Part shown: positions 13,838-22,182 of the stretch, piece after piece
Position numbering within the stretch: position 1 is the first letter of the stretch
How the letters are laid out: each line of letters begins with the position of its first letter
The notes under the pieces: model-generated
Databases searched by the model: none
What the model was told of the DNA's origin: nothing
What the model saw: only the letters and a program-made list of their open reading frames with translations
Source: Paracoccaceae bacterium
GTDB lineage: Bacteria > Pseudomonadota > Alphaproteobacteria > Rhodobacterales > Rhodobacteraceae
Direction: 5' to 3'
Length of the DNA: 24,568 nucleotides
Assembly (NCBI GenBank): GCA_007131945.1
Contig: SLPP01000123.1
Location: 1-24,568, forward strand
Program-made: the position numbers and the translations under genes

Positions 13838-15285
13838 GGCAGCCTCGGATCGATCGGGCGAAGCGGGCCGCCGAGCGCATCCTCGACGGCGCGGGCAACG
13901 GCGAGGAGTTTCGCCTCGCCGCGCGGCGGGCCAAGGAGCTGCAGCCCCACAGGCATGCCGTCGGGGGTGAAGCCGCAGGGCATCGACAGCGCCGGCAGGC
14001 CGGTCACGACCGAGAGGAAGGAGAACTTCAGCCAGTCGACGTAGTCGGTCACCGGCTTGCCGCCGATCTCGGGCGGGTATTCCTCCTCGACCGGGCCGGC
14101 GGGGACGCCCATCACCGGGAAGGCGAGCACGTCGAAGCGGTCGAGGAAACGGCGGAGATTGTGGTAGAGCACCGTGCGGCCCAGCTGCGCGTCGTAGATC
14201 GTGTCGGCGTCGAGCTTGCGACCATGGTCGATGTTCTGCCTGAGCGTCGGCTTGTAATGCGCCTGAACCTCGGGCGCGGCGCGGCCGGGCAGCGCGGCCC
14301 AGAACATCGCGCGCAGGGTCAGGTAGGTGCGTTCCAGGTCCGGCAGTTCGGGGCAGGCTTCCTCGACCGTGCCGCCGGCGCGGCCGACCGCCCGCATCGC
14401 CGCCGACATCGCCTCGCGGATCACCGGGTCGACGAAGCCGAAGCCGCCGAGGTCGGGGGCGAAGCCGATCCGCACCCTCGGCCCGGCCTCGGCGACGGCG
14501 GTACGGAAGGGCGTCGCCGGCGCCTCGATCGAGAGCGGCCAGACCGGGTCGTAGCCGCACATCGCGTCGAGGAAGAGCGCCGTGTCGGCGATGTTGCGCG
14601 CCATCGGGCCCTGCACCGCCTCGGTGTTGAAGCCGTGGAGTTCCGGCGCGCCGCCCACCCGGCCGGGCGAGGGGCGCAGGCCGATCACGCCGGAATAGGC
14701 CGCGGGGGTGCGCAGGCTGCCGGCGAGGTCGCCGCCGTGGCTCAGCCAGACCTCGCCCGTGGCCAGCGAGACCGCGGCGCCACCCGAGGAACCGCCGGCG
14801 TTGCGCCCGGTATGCCAGGGGTTGCGGGTTGGGCCGAAAACCGCGTTCGTGGTGTTGCCGCCGGCGCCGAATTCGGGCGTGTTGGTCTTGCCGACGACCA
14901 CCGCCCCGCGCGCCTCGAGCCGGGCGATCAGCGGGTCGGTCACCTCGGGCACGAATTCCGCGTGGGCCCTGGTGCCCATCGTGCAGCGCACACCGGCGAC
15001 CGGCGTGAGGTCCTTCACCCCGATGGGCAGGCCGGCGAGCCAGCCGGGATGCGCGCCGTTCGCCGCCCGGTGCCGCGGCAGATCGGCGAGCGCGGCGCGG
15101 GCGCGATCCGGGCAGGGGGTGACGACGGCGTTGACCGCGGGCTCGACCTGCGCGATTCGGGCGAGCGACGCTTCCAGCACCTCGGCGGGCGACACCTCGC
15201 CCCGGCGCAACAGATCGACCACCTCGCATGCGGTGCGGGCGCAGAGTTCGGGGCCGGTGAACCGGGTCTCGAGGGCATCGAACAT
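13834..15285 (-). CDS. Amidase-signature hydrolase (first of the operon)
   Basis: A 483-residue amidase-signature enzyme that hydrolyses a C-N amide bond with a Ser-cisSer-Lys triad. Visible are Lys91 in GVKDLTPVAG, cis-Ser166 in NAGGSSGGAA and nucleophile Ser190 in GGDLAGSLRTP, with the usual TNTPEFGAGG between them and GLPALSMPCG near the C-terminus. The nucleophile motif has Ala in place of the first Gly of the common DxGGSxR. The start is preceded by GAAGGAAG. Its stop overlaps the aldehyde dehydrogenase start. A second amidase is divergently transcribed 119 bp away. It is not GatA: there is no gatB or gatC nearby, and the C-terminal region fits catabolic amidases better. Confidence 0.92.
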   Translation of the reverse strand: MFDALETRFTGPELCARTACEVVDLLRRGEVSPAEVLEASLARIAQVEPAVNAVVTPCPDRARAALADLPRHRAANGAHPGWLAGLPIGVKDLTPVAGVRCTMGTRAHAEFVPEVTDPLIARLEARGAVVVGKTNTPEFGAGGNTTNAVFGPTRNPWHTGRNAGGSSGGAAVSLATGEVWLSHGGDLAGSLRTPAAYSGVIGLRPSPGRVGGAPELHGFNTEAVQGPMARNIADTALFLDAMCGYDPVWPLSIEAPATPFRTAVAEAGPRVRIGFAPDLGGFGFVDPVIREAMSAAMRAVGRAGGTVEEACPELPDLERTYLTLRAMFWAALPGRAAPEVQAHYKPTLRQNIDHGRKLDADTIYDAQLGRTVLYHNLRRFLDRFDVLAFPVMGVPAGPVEEEYPPEIGGKPVTDYVDWLKFSFLSVVTGLPALSMPCGFTPDGMPVGLQLLGPPRGEAKLLAVARAVEDALGGPLRPIDPRLP

Positions 15286-15314
15286 GGTCTTCCTTCATCT
15301 GTGAACGATCGCAG

Positions 15315-15376
15315 ATTATGCGGCCGTGCGGGAATTGCAAACAAGTCGTTGCAGGCCGATCGCGCTCGGGTCTAGG
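15315..15376. promoter_or_regulatory. Divergent promoters and dyad between the two amidase genes
   Basis: Leftward: TTGTTT (15344-15339) and CATAAT (15320-15315), 18 bp apart, the latter 5 of 6 to consensus. Rightward: TTGCAG (15349-15354) and TCTAGG (15371-15376), 16 bp apart. TGCAA (15336-15340) and TTGCA (15349-15353) form an inverted repeat lying on both -35 regions, a natural site for one regulator of both operons. GAATTGCAA (15332-15340) is also found in the mmsA operator. Confidence 0.45.
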
Positions 15377-15404
15377 CTGCCCCCGACCTGCAGGGAGAAA
15401 CGAG

Positions 15405-16832
15405 ATGACCGACCGACCGCTCTGGCAACTCGGCGCCGCCGCGCTTTCCGAACTGACCCGCAAGGGTGCGGTCGGCGCCGAGGAGGTGGTCGGCGCCGCC
15501 ATCGAGCGGATGCGCGCGGTCAATCCGGGACTCAACGCCGTGGTCGAGGACCTGGGCAATGCGGCGCTTGAGCGGGCGCGGGCGCTCGACACAGCGCGCG
15601 CCGCCGGGGCGGAACCCGGCCCCCTGCATGGCGTGCCGGTCACGATCAAGATCAATGTCGACCAGAAGGGGCACGCGACCTCGAACGGGGTCGCGGCGCT
15701 GAAGGACGTCATCGCGCCCGACGACGCGCCGCTGGTGAAGAACCTTCTCGACGCCGGCGCGGTGGTGATCGGGCGGACGAACACGCCCGAATTCTCGTTC
15801 CGCGCCGATACCGACAACCCGCTTTTCGGGCGCACGCACAACCCCTGGGGGCGGCATGTCTCGGCCGGCGGCTCCTCGGGCGGGGCGGGCGCGGCGGTCA
15901 TGGCCGGGATCGGGGCGCTGGCGCATGGCAACGACATCGGCGGCAGCCTGCGCTTTCCGGCCTCGGCCAACGGGACTGTGACGGTGAAGCCGGGGCTTGG
16001 CCGCGTGCCCGCCTGGAACCCGAGCCAGAAGGCCGAGCGGGGGATGCTCGCACAGTCGATGTCGGTACAGGGGCTGATCGTGCGCGAGGCGCGCGACCTG
16101 CACGATTCGATGCCGGTGCTGATCGCCCCCGATCCGCGCGACCCGTTCCACGTTCCCCTGCCCTGGCGCGGCGCGGCGCCGGAGACGCCGATCCGCGTCG
16201 GCTTCACCCGCGAGGTCTGGGATCACGACCTCCACCCCGAGGTCGCGGCCGCGCTCGACGCCGCGCGCGACGCGCTGGCGGATGCCGGCTACGCGGTCGA
16301 GGAGATCTCGACGCCGGGCCTGAAGGACGCCGCGATCGAGGGCTACCGCGCGCTGATGACCGAGGTCTCGCACCTCATGCGCGCCGATGTGGAAGCGATG
16401 GGCTCCGGGACGATCAACGCGGTCTTCGAGCGTTACTTCGCCCATTTCCCGCCCTACGAGCCCGGCGAATACCTTCGGGTGATCGCGAAGCGCACGCAAC
16501 ACGCGCGCGACTGGGCGCTGCGGCTGGACACCCACCCGCTGGTCCTCACCCCCTTCCTGCCCGCGCCCTTCTTCGCGCCCGGCCGCGATGCCGAAGGCGA
16601 TGACGGATTGCGCGACACGCTGGGCGCCGGGCACTGGTCCTACTCGATGAACTATCTCGGCCTGCCCGCGGGCAACGTCCCGGCGCGGCTGGCCGAGTTG
16701 CCGCAAGGCCCGGTGCCGATCGGCGTGCAGATCATCGGCCGGCGCTGGCGCGAGGATCTGGTGGTCGACGCGATGGCGGCGATCGAGGACCGGCTGGGGC
16801 GGCTTTGCGAGGCGCTCTGGGCGCGCGGCTGA
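15405..16832 (+). CDS. Amidase-signature hydrolase (divergent)
   Basis: A 475-residue amidase-signature enzyme. Lys82 in VTIKINVD, cis-Ser157 in SAGGSSGGAG and nucleophile Ser181 in GNDIGGSLRFPA form the complete triad. TNTPEFSFRADT and a C-terminal LGLPAGNVPA segment complete the family pattern. ATG 15405 is chosen because AGGGAG lies 6 bp upstream and TDRPLWQLGAAAL is a normal family N-terminus. It is a paralogue of the amidase on the other side of the shared promoter region; the two share the motif order but differ in much of their sequence, so distinct substrates or stereochemistry are possible. It converges with the TlpA-fusion gene 30 bp downstream, and no terminator is visible there. 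Confidence 0.93.
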   Translation: MTDRPLWQLGAAALSELTRKGAVGAEEVVGAAIERMRAVNPGLNAVVEDLGNAALERARALDTARAAGAEPGPLHGVPVTIKINVDQKGHATSNGVAALKDVIAPDDAPLVKNLLDAGAVVIGRTNTPEFSFRADTDNPLFGRTHNPWGRHVSAGGSSGGAGAAVMAGIGALAHGNDIGGSLRFPASANGTVTVKPGLGRVPAWNPSQKAERGMLAQSMSVQGLIVREARDLHDSMPVLIAPDPRDPFHVPLPWRGAAPETPIRVGFTREVWDHDLHPEVAAALDAARDALADAGYAVEEISTPGLKDAAIEGYRALMTEVSHLMRADVEAMGSGTINAVFERYFAHFPPYEPGEYLRVIAKRTQHARDWALRLDTHPLVLTPFLPAPFFAPGRDAEGDDGLRDTLGAGHWSYSMNYLGLPAGNVPARLAELPQGPVPIGVQIIGRRWREDLVVDAMAAIEDRLGRLCEALWARG

Positions 16833-16862
16833 GACGGCTCGCCCGCGCCGCTGACGCGCTGC

Positions 16863-17702
16863 TCAGTCCGGCATGGCCGGGTCCGGCACGCCGTCCAGCA
16901 GCCGGGCGATCTCGGCCTCGAGGCGTTCGCGGGCGATCTCACCGACATGCAGCGCGGCGAGCCGGCCCTCGGCATCGATGAAGAGCGTCGTCGGCAGGCC
17001 GAGGCTGGCATAGTGCCGGCCGAGATCGCCGCCGGTGTCGAAGACCACGTTGGGCAGGTCGATCCCCTCGAAGACCAGGTACTGCGCCACGCGCTGCGGC
17101 GATTCGCGCTGGCTGGCGAAGGCGAAGGTGACCTCGGGCGTGGCGCGCGCGATCTCGCCCATCATCGGCAGCTCGCGCCGGCAGGGCGGGCACCAGGTCG
17201 CCCAGAGGTTCAGCACGATCGGCCGGCCGGCGTGGTCGGAAAGCGCGAAGCCCTGCCCGTCGAGCGTCTCGAACCGCTGGTCGGTGACCGGCGTGCGCGG
17301 CGTCGGGCCGGCCTGCCAGAGCACGCCCTGCCAGGCGACGAGACCGAGCGCGAGCGCCGCGAGCCCCGGCCGCAGCAGGGCGCCGGTGCGGCCGATCCGG
17401 AGCACGGTCACGAGGAAGACCGCGGCCGCCGCCCATTGCCCGGAAAACCCGCCCTGCCAGATCGCGAGCACGCGCCAGGGTTCCTCGGCGAAGCTCTGCC
17501 AGTGGGCGGCGACATGGCCCGCGCGCGCGGCGACCAGGCCCAGGAGCACCGCCTGCCCCGCCCAGGCGCGCAGGGCCGCGCCGGTCGCCCCGCCGAGCCG
17601 GCGGCCCCAGACCTCGGCCACCACGAGGAAGACCGCGATCCCCGCCAGCGCGGCGGCGCGGTCGATGGCCAGCACGATCGGTCCCAGTTGCACGGCGCTC
17701 AT
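16863..17702 (-). CDS. Lgt-like membrane domain fused to TlpA-type thioredoxin
   Basis: A 279-residue inner-membrane protein. Residues 1-130 contain about four hydrophobic segments. LVAARAGHVAAHW and the following VLAIWQGGFS (about 55-87) resemble the Lgt (prolipoprotein diacylglyceryl transferase) segment GGRLGY...WxGGMSFHGG. The essential Lgt HGG histidine is absent (GQW follows), so transferase activity is unlikely. Residues about 138-275 are a TlpA/ResE-like thioredoxin domain: FALSDHAGRPIVLNLWATW, then CPPC (Cys171/Cys174), then cis-Pro in GLPTTLFID. This domain would face the periplasm and reduce disulfides or support cytochrome c or copper-centre assembly. The start is supported by GGGGAGG. 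The MFS gene ends 76 bp upstream on the same strand. Confidence 0.85.
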   Translation of the reverse strand: MSAVQLGPIVLAIDRAAALAGIAVFLVVAEVWGRRLGGATGAALRAWAGQAVLLGLVAARAGHVAAHWQSFAEEPWRVLAIWQGGFSGQWAAAAVFLVTVLRIGRTGALLRPGLAALALGLVAWQGVLWQAGPTPRTPVTDQRFETLDGQGFALSDHAGRPIVLNLWATWCPPCRRELPMMGEIARATPEVTFAFASQRESPQRVAQYLVFEGIDLPNVVFDTGGDLGRHYASLGLPTTLFIDAEGRLAALHVGEIARERLEAEIARLLDGVPDPAMPD

Positions 17703-17763
17703 CCGCCTCCCCTGCCCGCCCGGGCGCCGCGGCGCAACCCACGAAACCGCGACCGCCGGCCGC

Positions 17764-17791
17764 CTCAGTCCAGCCGGCTCAGTCCAGCCGG
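17764..17791. repeat. Tandem 14-bp duplication at the MFS gene 3' end
   Basis: CTCAGTCCAGCCGG occurs twice head to tail (17764-17777 and 17778-17791). The MFS stop codon (17779-17781) lies in the second copy, so the extra copy is just outside the reading frame and duplicates the last codons plus stop. Confidence 0.9.
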
Positions 17792-18957
17792 TCGCGCGAG
17801 AAGGCGTAGATCGCGCAGCCGGCGAGCAGCGTCAGCGCGAAGAAGAGGAAGATCGCGGCATAGGGCGCCTCGGGCGGGCTGGCCGGCGCGGCGGCGTGGA
17901 CGCGGGCCGAGATCATCTGCAGCACACCGACGCCGCCGATCGAGAAGAGGTTGAGCAGCGTCACGCCGCGGCCGAGCACCCGCGGCGGGAAGAAGCTGCG
18001 GCCATGCGCCATCAGGAGCGGGAAGGAAAGCCCGAGGAGCCCGACCGCGGCAAGGAGCAGCGCCGAGCTCCAGAAGCCCGCCGTCGGCACCGCCCAGAGC
18101 GCGAGCAGGCAGGCCACGCAGGCGAGGTTGCCGGCCAGCGCCACGCCCTTGCGCGTGCCGAAGATCCGGTCGAGCGGGCCATAGGCGACGGCGCCGATCA
18201 CCATGGCGATGGCCATCAGGAGCGTCACATGCCCGATCGCGATCGAGCCGGCGCCGTAGACATCGGCGTAATAGGGCCCGACCCAGAGCCCGCGCAACCC
18301 CGCCGCCGGCGCGTAGTTGACGAAAAGCAGCGGCAGGATGAACCAGACGCCCGGGATGCGCAGCACGTCGACAAGCGAGCCGCGCCCGTTGCCGTCATCG
18401 GGAACCGCCGGCGGATCCTGCACCAGCCAGCCGAGCGCCAGCCCGACGGCGAGGGTGACGACGGCGAGGCCGAGCACCGTCTCGCGCCAGCCGAAGGTCT
18501 CGGCCGCCCAGGCCAGCGGCCAGGCGCCGAGGATGTTGCCGAGCGTGCCGATGCCGATCGTCGCGCCGGCGAGCGTGGCGAAGGCGCGGGCCGAATAGAC
18601 CCGGCCGAAGATGTAGTAGGAGGCCATCAGGACCGGCGAACAGCCCGCCCCGATCAGCACCATGGCGATATGGATATGCACAGGCGTCTGGGCGAGGGCG
18701 AAGACCAGCGCTCCGCCTCCGCCCGCCGCGCCGAGGAGCCAGGCCGAGGTCCGCCGCGGCCCGAGCGTGTCGAGCGCCCAGCCCACCGGCAGCTGCATCG
18801 CCGCGAAGGCGAGGAACCAGAGCCCCGAGGAGAGCGCGAGATCGTCCGCGCCCGCGCCCAGATCGTGCCCCAGCACCGGGCTGAGCACGGCCAGGAACGC
18901 CCGGTAGAACTGGCTGAACAGGTAACCCAGCACCAGGAAGGCAATTCCGAGCTTCAT
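17779..18957 (-). CDS. MFS transporter
   Basis: A 392-residue inner-membrane protein with about 12 hydrophobic segments in two halves joined by a polar loop (about 178-192, DPPAVPDDGNGRG). The cytoplasmic loop 2-3 reads GWALDTLGPRRT, the MFS motif A (GxLaDrxGrR type), and TM5 holds a Gly-rich GATIGIGTLGN. These support an MFS_1 symporter or exporter. The substrate is not evident. Nearest neighbours are the TlpA-type protein downstream on the same strand and a divergent GT87 glycosyltransferase; neither suggests a substrate. The ATG is preceded by a G-rich but not canonical ribosome-binding site. Confidence 0.9.
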   Translation of the reverse strand: MKLGIAFLVLGYLFSQFYRAFLAVLSPVLGHDLGAGADDLALSSGLWFLAFAAMQLPVGWALDTLGPRRTSAWLLGAAGGGGALVFALAQTPVHIHIAMVLIGAGCSPVLMASYYIFGRVYSARAFATLAGATIGIGTLGNILGAWPLAWAAETFGWRETVLGLAVVTLAVGLALGWLVQDPPAVPDDGNGRGSLVDVLRIPGVWFILPLLFVNYAPAAGLRGLWVGPYYADVYGAGSIAIGHVTLLMAIAMVIGAVAYGPLDRIFGTRKGVALAGNLACVACLLALWAVPTAGFWSSALLLAAVGLLGLSFPLLMAHGRSFFPPRVLGRGVTLLNLFSIGGVGVLQMISARVHAAAPASPPEAPYAAIFLFFALTLLAGCAIYAFSRDRLD

Positions 18958-19018
18958 CCCCGGCCCCCGCGATTGTCACACATGTTAACGACCGGGCGCG
19001 ACACTGGCGCAAGGCGCG

Positions 19019-19079
19019 GGAAAGGTCCAGTGGCGCCCGGCAGAACCTTTCCTTTACGCCCTGCGCGCAGACTGCGCGC
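19019..19079. promoter_or_regulatory. Two hairpin-forming repeats in the GT87 leader
   Basis: GGAAAGGT (19019-19026) and ACCTTTCC (19045-19052) form an 8-bp inverted repeat with an 18-bp spacer. GCGCGCA (19063-19069) and TGCGCGC (19073-19079) form a 7-bp hairpin with loop GAC. Both lie between the divergent MFS and GT87 genes; the second ends 21 bp before the GT87 ATG and could shape the leader or bind a regulator. Confidence 0.45.
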
Positions 19080-19099
19080 GAGGTCGGACGGAGGGCTTG

Positions 19100-20326
19100 A
19101 TGAAGACCTGGCTGCGCAACGGCGGATCGGTGCTCGAGACGAGCCCGATCCTGACGATGGGGATCGTCCTGCTCCTGACGATCGCGATGGTCCGGGTGCT
19201 GTTGCAGGTCCCCAGCCTCGGCGACGGCGAGGTGATCGTCGATTTCGACGCCTTCTACATCGTCGGCCTGATGATCGGCGAGGGACGGCTGGACGCGGCC
19301 TATCACCATGCCACCATGTTCGCCGCGCAGCGCCAGTTCAGCGGCACCGACAGCTTCATGCCCTGGACCTACCCGCCGCAGTTCAACCTCGTGGTCGCGC
19401 TCCTGCCGCTCGCCGAAAGGGGGCCTGCCTATCTCCTCTTCACCGGGCTGACCTGCGGCGCCTATCTCCTGGTCCTGCGCCGCCTCGCCGGACGCTACCT
19501 GCCGGCGGTGCTGCTGGCGCTCGTGCCGACGCTCATGATCACCGGGCTGATCGGCCAGAACGGGTTTCTCACCGCGGCGCTGGTCGGTTGGTTCTGCGTC
19601 GGGATGCTGCGCCGGCGGATCACGGCGGGGCTGCCGCTGGGGCTGATGGTGATCAAGCCGCATCTCGGGGTCGCGCTTGGCGTGCTCTGCCTGGCGCGGG
19701 GCGGTTGGGCGGTGATCGGGCTCGCCGCCGCGGTGGTCGTGACCAGCGGGGCGGCGGCGACGCTTGCCTTCGGCATCGGGGTCTGGCCCGCCTTCCACGG
19801 CGGCGTTCGCGAGGCGGGGGCATTCCTGCAGGCCGGGCTCTACCCGCTGTTCCGGATGACCTCGCTCTACGCGGCGCTGCACACCGCCGGCGTGCCGCCG
19901 CGGCTGGCGATGGCGATGCAGGCCGGGCTCGCGGTGCTGGTCCTCGCGGCGGTCGTCTGGGCGGCACGACGCCTCGAGCTTCGTCACGCGCTGGCGGTAG
20001 CCTGCTTCGGATCGGTCGCCATCAGCCCCTATACCTACGACTACGACATGACGATCTTCGGCGTCGGCGTCGCGCTGATCATCCGCGAGATCGTCACCCG
20101 CTGCTCGCTGGCGCAGAAGCTCGTGCTGCTCGGCCTGAGCTGGCTGGTCGGCGGTTGGGGAATGGTCAATGCCCAGCTTGCCGATGCTGACGACGCGCTG
20201 CAGCATGCCGTGGAAATGGACGCGCTGCTGTCGATCGGCGGGCCGGTCTACCTGCTGCTCCTGGGTCTCGGCGCGCTGTTCCTGACCCGCGCGGCGGCGC
20301 CCGCGATCTGCCGGTCCACGGCCTGA
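19100..20326 (+). CDS. GT87-family (DUF2029) polyprenyl-phosphate glycosyltransferase
   Basis: A 408-residue integral membrane protein with about 10 hydrophobic segments. The first external loop carries VDFDAFYIVGLM (about 48-60) and then MPWTYPPQFNLVVALLPL (about 90-108). These features characterise GT-C fold GT87 enzymes, which transfer mannose or arabinofuranose from polyprenyl-phosphate donors on the periplasmic side. The acidic pair in the first loop is the presumed catalytic centre. ATG 19100 is chosen over TTG 19097 because GGAGGG (19090-19095) is 4 bp upstream. The acceptor is unknown and no other polysaccharide gene is nearby. It converges with rppH with 12 bp between stops. Confidence 0.85.
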   Translation: MKTWLRNGGSVLETSPILTMGIVLLLTIAMVRVLLQVPSLGDGEVIVDFDAFYIVGLMIGEGRLDAAYHHATMFAAQRQFSGTDSFMPWTYPPQFNLVVALLPLAERGPAYLLFTGLTCGAYLLVLRRLAGRYLPAVLLALVPTLMITGLIGQNGFLTAALVGWFCVGMLRRRITAGLPLGLMVIKPHLGVALGVLCLARGGWAVIGLAAAVVVTSGAAATLAFGIGVWPAFHGGVREAGAFLQAGLYPLFRMTSLYAALHTAGVPPRLAMAMQAGLAVLVLAAVVWAARRLELRHALAVACFGSVAISPYTYDYDMTIFGVGVALIIREIVTRCSLAQKLVLLGLSWLVGGWGMVNAQLADADDALQHAVEMDALLSIGGPVYLLLLGLGALFLTRAAAPAICRSTA

Positions 20327-20338
20327 ACGGCTTGGGGA

Positions 20339-20851
20339 TCAGCCACGCCCGGCGACCAGATGCGGGCGGAAGGCGGCGATCACCTGCTCGTAGATCGCGC
20401 GTTTGAAGGGGACGATCGCGGCCAGCATCGCCTCGGCATCGATCCAGCGCCAGGCGGAGAATTCGGGATGCGCACTGGCGATGTCGATCTCGTCGTCGCG
20501 GCCGCGAAAGCGCATCAGGTACCAGCGCTGCTTCTGGCCGCGATAGCGCCCGCCCCAGATCCGCGGCACCATCTCGGGCGGGATGTCGTAGGTCAGCCAG
20601 CCGGGCGTTTCGGCGACGATCTCGACCAGCGCCCGATCGATGCCGATCTCCTCTTCGAGTTCGCGCAGCGCGGCTTCGCGCGGATCCTCGCCCGGGTCGA
20701 TCCCGCCCTGCGGCATCTGCCAGGCGGGGGCCCGCGTGTCGATCCGCTGCCCGGCGAAGATCTCGCCGCGGTCGTTGATCAGCATCACGCCGACGCAGGG
20801 CCGGTAGGGCAGCGCCGCGACCGCCTCCGCCGTCGGGTCGCCCCGCGTCAT
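20339..20851 (-). CDS. rppH: RNA pyrophosphohydrolase (Nudix)
   Basis: A 170-residue cytosolic Nudix hydrolase that removes pyrophosphate from the 5' end of triphosphorylated RNA and so triggers decay; alphaproteobacterial members were earlier called dinucleoside polyphosphate hydrolases. The Nudix box at residues 49-71 is complete: GGIDPGEDP, then [13 protein letters not shown], with the catalytic REELEE-type glutamates. [11 protein letters not shown] and WQMPQGG are typical RppH segments, as are [14 protein letters not shown] and FSAWRWID. Its ATG overlaps the ctpA stop as ATGA (20848-20851), so it is the last gene of the ctpA operon. Confidence 0.94.
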   Translation of the reverse strand: MTRGDPTAEAVAALPYRPCVGVMLINDRGEIFAGQRIDTRAPAWQMPQGGIDPGEDPREAALRELEEEIGIDRALVEIVAETPGWLTYDIPPEMVPRIWGGRYRGQKQRWYLMRFRGRDDEIDIASAHPEFSAWRWIDAEAMLAAIVPFKRAIYEQVIAAFRPHLVAGRG

Positions 20852-22182
20852 CGCCGCCCGTTCATCGCCGAGAGGCCGCGCAGGATGTCGAGCGCGTAGG
20901 CGAGCTGGTAATCCTCGTCGCGCAGGCGGGCGACCTCCTCGGCGGCACGCTCCTCTTCCTCCATCATGCGGCGCTCGTCATCCGAGATGGTCTGCGCGCC
21001 GATCGCGCCGCGCAGGCTCGATTCCGAGCGCGGCGGACGCGGCGTCTGGTCCTCGGCCTCGGGTTCGTCGCGGCGAGCGGGCTGGTGCACGACGATGTCG
21101 GGCGACACGCCGAGCGCCTGGATCGAGCGACCCGATGGCGTGTAGTAGAGCGAGGTCGTCAGCCGCATCGCGCCGTTGCCGCGCAGCGGGATCAGCGACT
21201 GGACCGAACCCTTGCCGAAGCTGCGCGTGCCGACGACGACGGCGCGGCGGTGATCCTGCAGCGCGCCGGCGACGATCTCCGAGGCCGAGGCCGAGCCTCC
21301 ATTGATCAGCACGACCATCGGGCGGCCGTCGATCAGGTCGCCCGCCGAGGCGTTGTAACGCTCGCTGTCTTCCGTGTCACGGCCGCGGGTCGATACGATC
21401 TCGCCGCGGTCGAGGAAGGCATCGGTCACCCGGATCGCCTGGTTCAGGAGCCCGCCGGGATTGTTGCGCAGATCGAGCACCACGCCCTGCAGGTTCTCGA
21501 TCCCGCCCAGGTCGTCGATCGCGCCCTGCAGGCCCGAGCGCAGGTTGTCGTAGGTCTGCTCGTTGAACGTGGTCACGCGCAGCACGATGATGTCGCCCTC
21601 GGTGCGGGTGCGGACGGCCTGGATGCGGATCGTGTCGCGGATGATCGAGAGATCGAAGGGCTCGTTGACGCCCTCGCGGACGATGGTGATGACGATCTCC
21701 GACCCGACCGGCCCGCGCATCTTCTCGACCGCCTGCTGCAGCGTCAGGCCGAGGAGCGACTCGCCGTCGACATGGGTGATCAGGTCGCCCGCCTGCACCC
21801 CGGCCTTGTCGGCCGGCGTGTCGTCGATCGGCGCGATCACCCGCACGAAGCCGTCCTGCTGCGAGATCTCGATCCCCAGCCCGCCGAAGGCGCCGCGGGT
21901 CTGCACGCGCATGTCCTCGAAATCGTCCGGCGAGAGGAAGCTCGAATGCGGGTCGAGCGACATCAGCATGCCGTTGATCGCCGCCTCGATCAGCTTGCCG
22001 GTATCGACCTCGTTGACATATTGCGCGCGGATCCGCTCGAACACGTCGCCGAAGAGATCGAGCTGCTGGTAGACCGACTGGCTGCGCGCCTGTTCCTGCG
22101 CGATCAGGGGCCCGGCGACCTGCGTGGTCAGGAGCGCGCCACCGATCATGCCCGCCAGCGCTGCCGCAAGAAATTTCCTCAT
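20848..22182 (-). CDS. ctpA: Carboxy-terminal processing protease (S41)
   Basis: A 444-residue periplasmic serine protease anchored or exported by an N-terminal hydrophobic segment (about 4-28). A PDZ domain spans about 95-175 ([14 protein letters not shown], then [13 protein letters not shown]). The S41 core includes [11 protein letters not shown] (234-244), catalytic Ser299 in GGSASASEI and Lys324 in SFGKGSV; their 25-residue spacing equals that of the plant D1-processing protease pair. The C-terminal ~70 residues are Glu/Arg-rich and probably coiled-coil, as in Rhodobacterales CtpA. It cleaves unstructured C-termini of periplasmic proteins, often peptidoglycan hydrolases. rppH follows with an ATGA overlap. 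Upstream, the expected M23/EnvC gene is missing (see findings). Confidence 0.95.
   Translation of the reverse strand: MRKFLAAALAGMIGGALLTTQVAGPLIAQEQARSQSVYQQLDLFGDVFERIRAQYVNEVDTGKLIEAAINGMLMSLDPHSSFLSPDDFEDMRVQTRGAFGGLGIEISQQDGFVRVIAPIDDTPADKAGVQAGDLITHVDGESLLGLTLQQAVEKMRGPVGSEIVITIVREGVNEPFDLSIIRDTIRIQAVRTRTEGDIIVLRVTTFNEQTYDNLRSGLQGAIDDLGGIENLQGVVLDLRNNPGGLLNQAIRVTDAFLDRGEIVSTRGRDTEDSERYNASAGDLIDGRPMVVLINGGSASASEIVAGALQDHRRAVVVGTRSFGKGSVQSLIPLRGNGAMRLTTSLYYTPSGRSIQALGVSPDIVVHQPARRDEPEAEDQTPRPPRSESSLRGAIGAQTISDDERRMMEEEERAAEEVARLRDEDYQLAYALDILRGLSAMNGRR

Noticed and set aside
12395..16207. 1270-codon minus-strand frame spanning the second amidase and the aldehyde dehydrogenase
   Set aside because: Only its 3' part is the real aldehyde dehydrogenase, which starts at 13837; the rest is shadow of the two amidase genes, so it is not a giant fusion.
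13834..16832. Either amidase as GatA of the tRNA amidotransferase
   Set aside because: No gatB or gatC nearby, two divergent copies, and context of oxidoreductases points to catabolic amidases.
17035..20190. 1051-codon plus-strand frame across the TlpA fusion, MFS and GT87 genes
   Set aside because: Shadow frame with repetitive charged composition; covers three well-supported genes in other frames.
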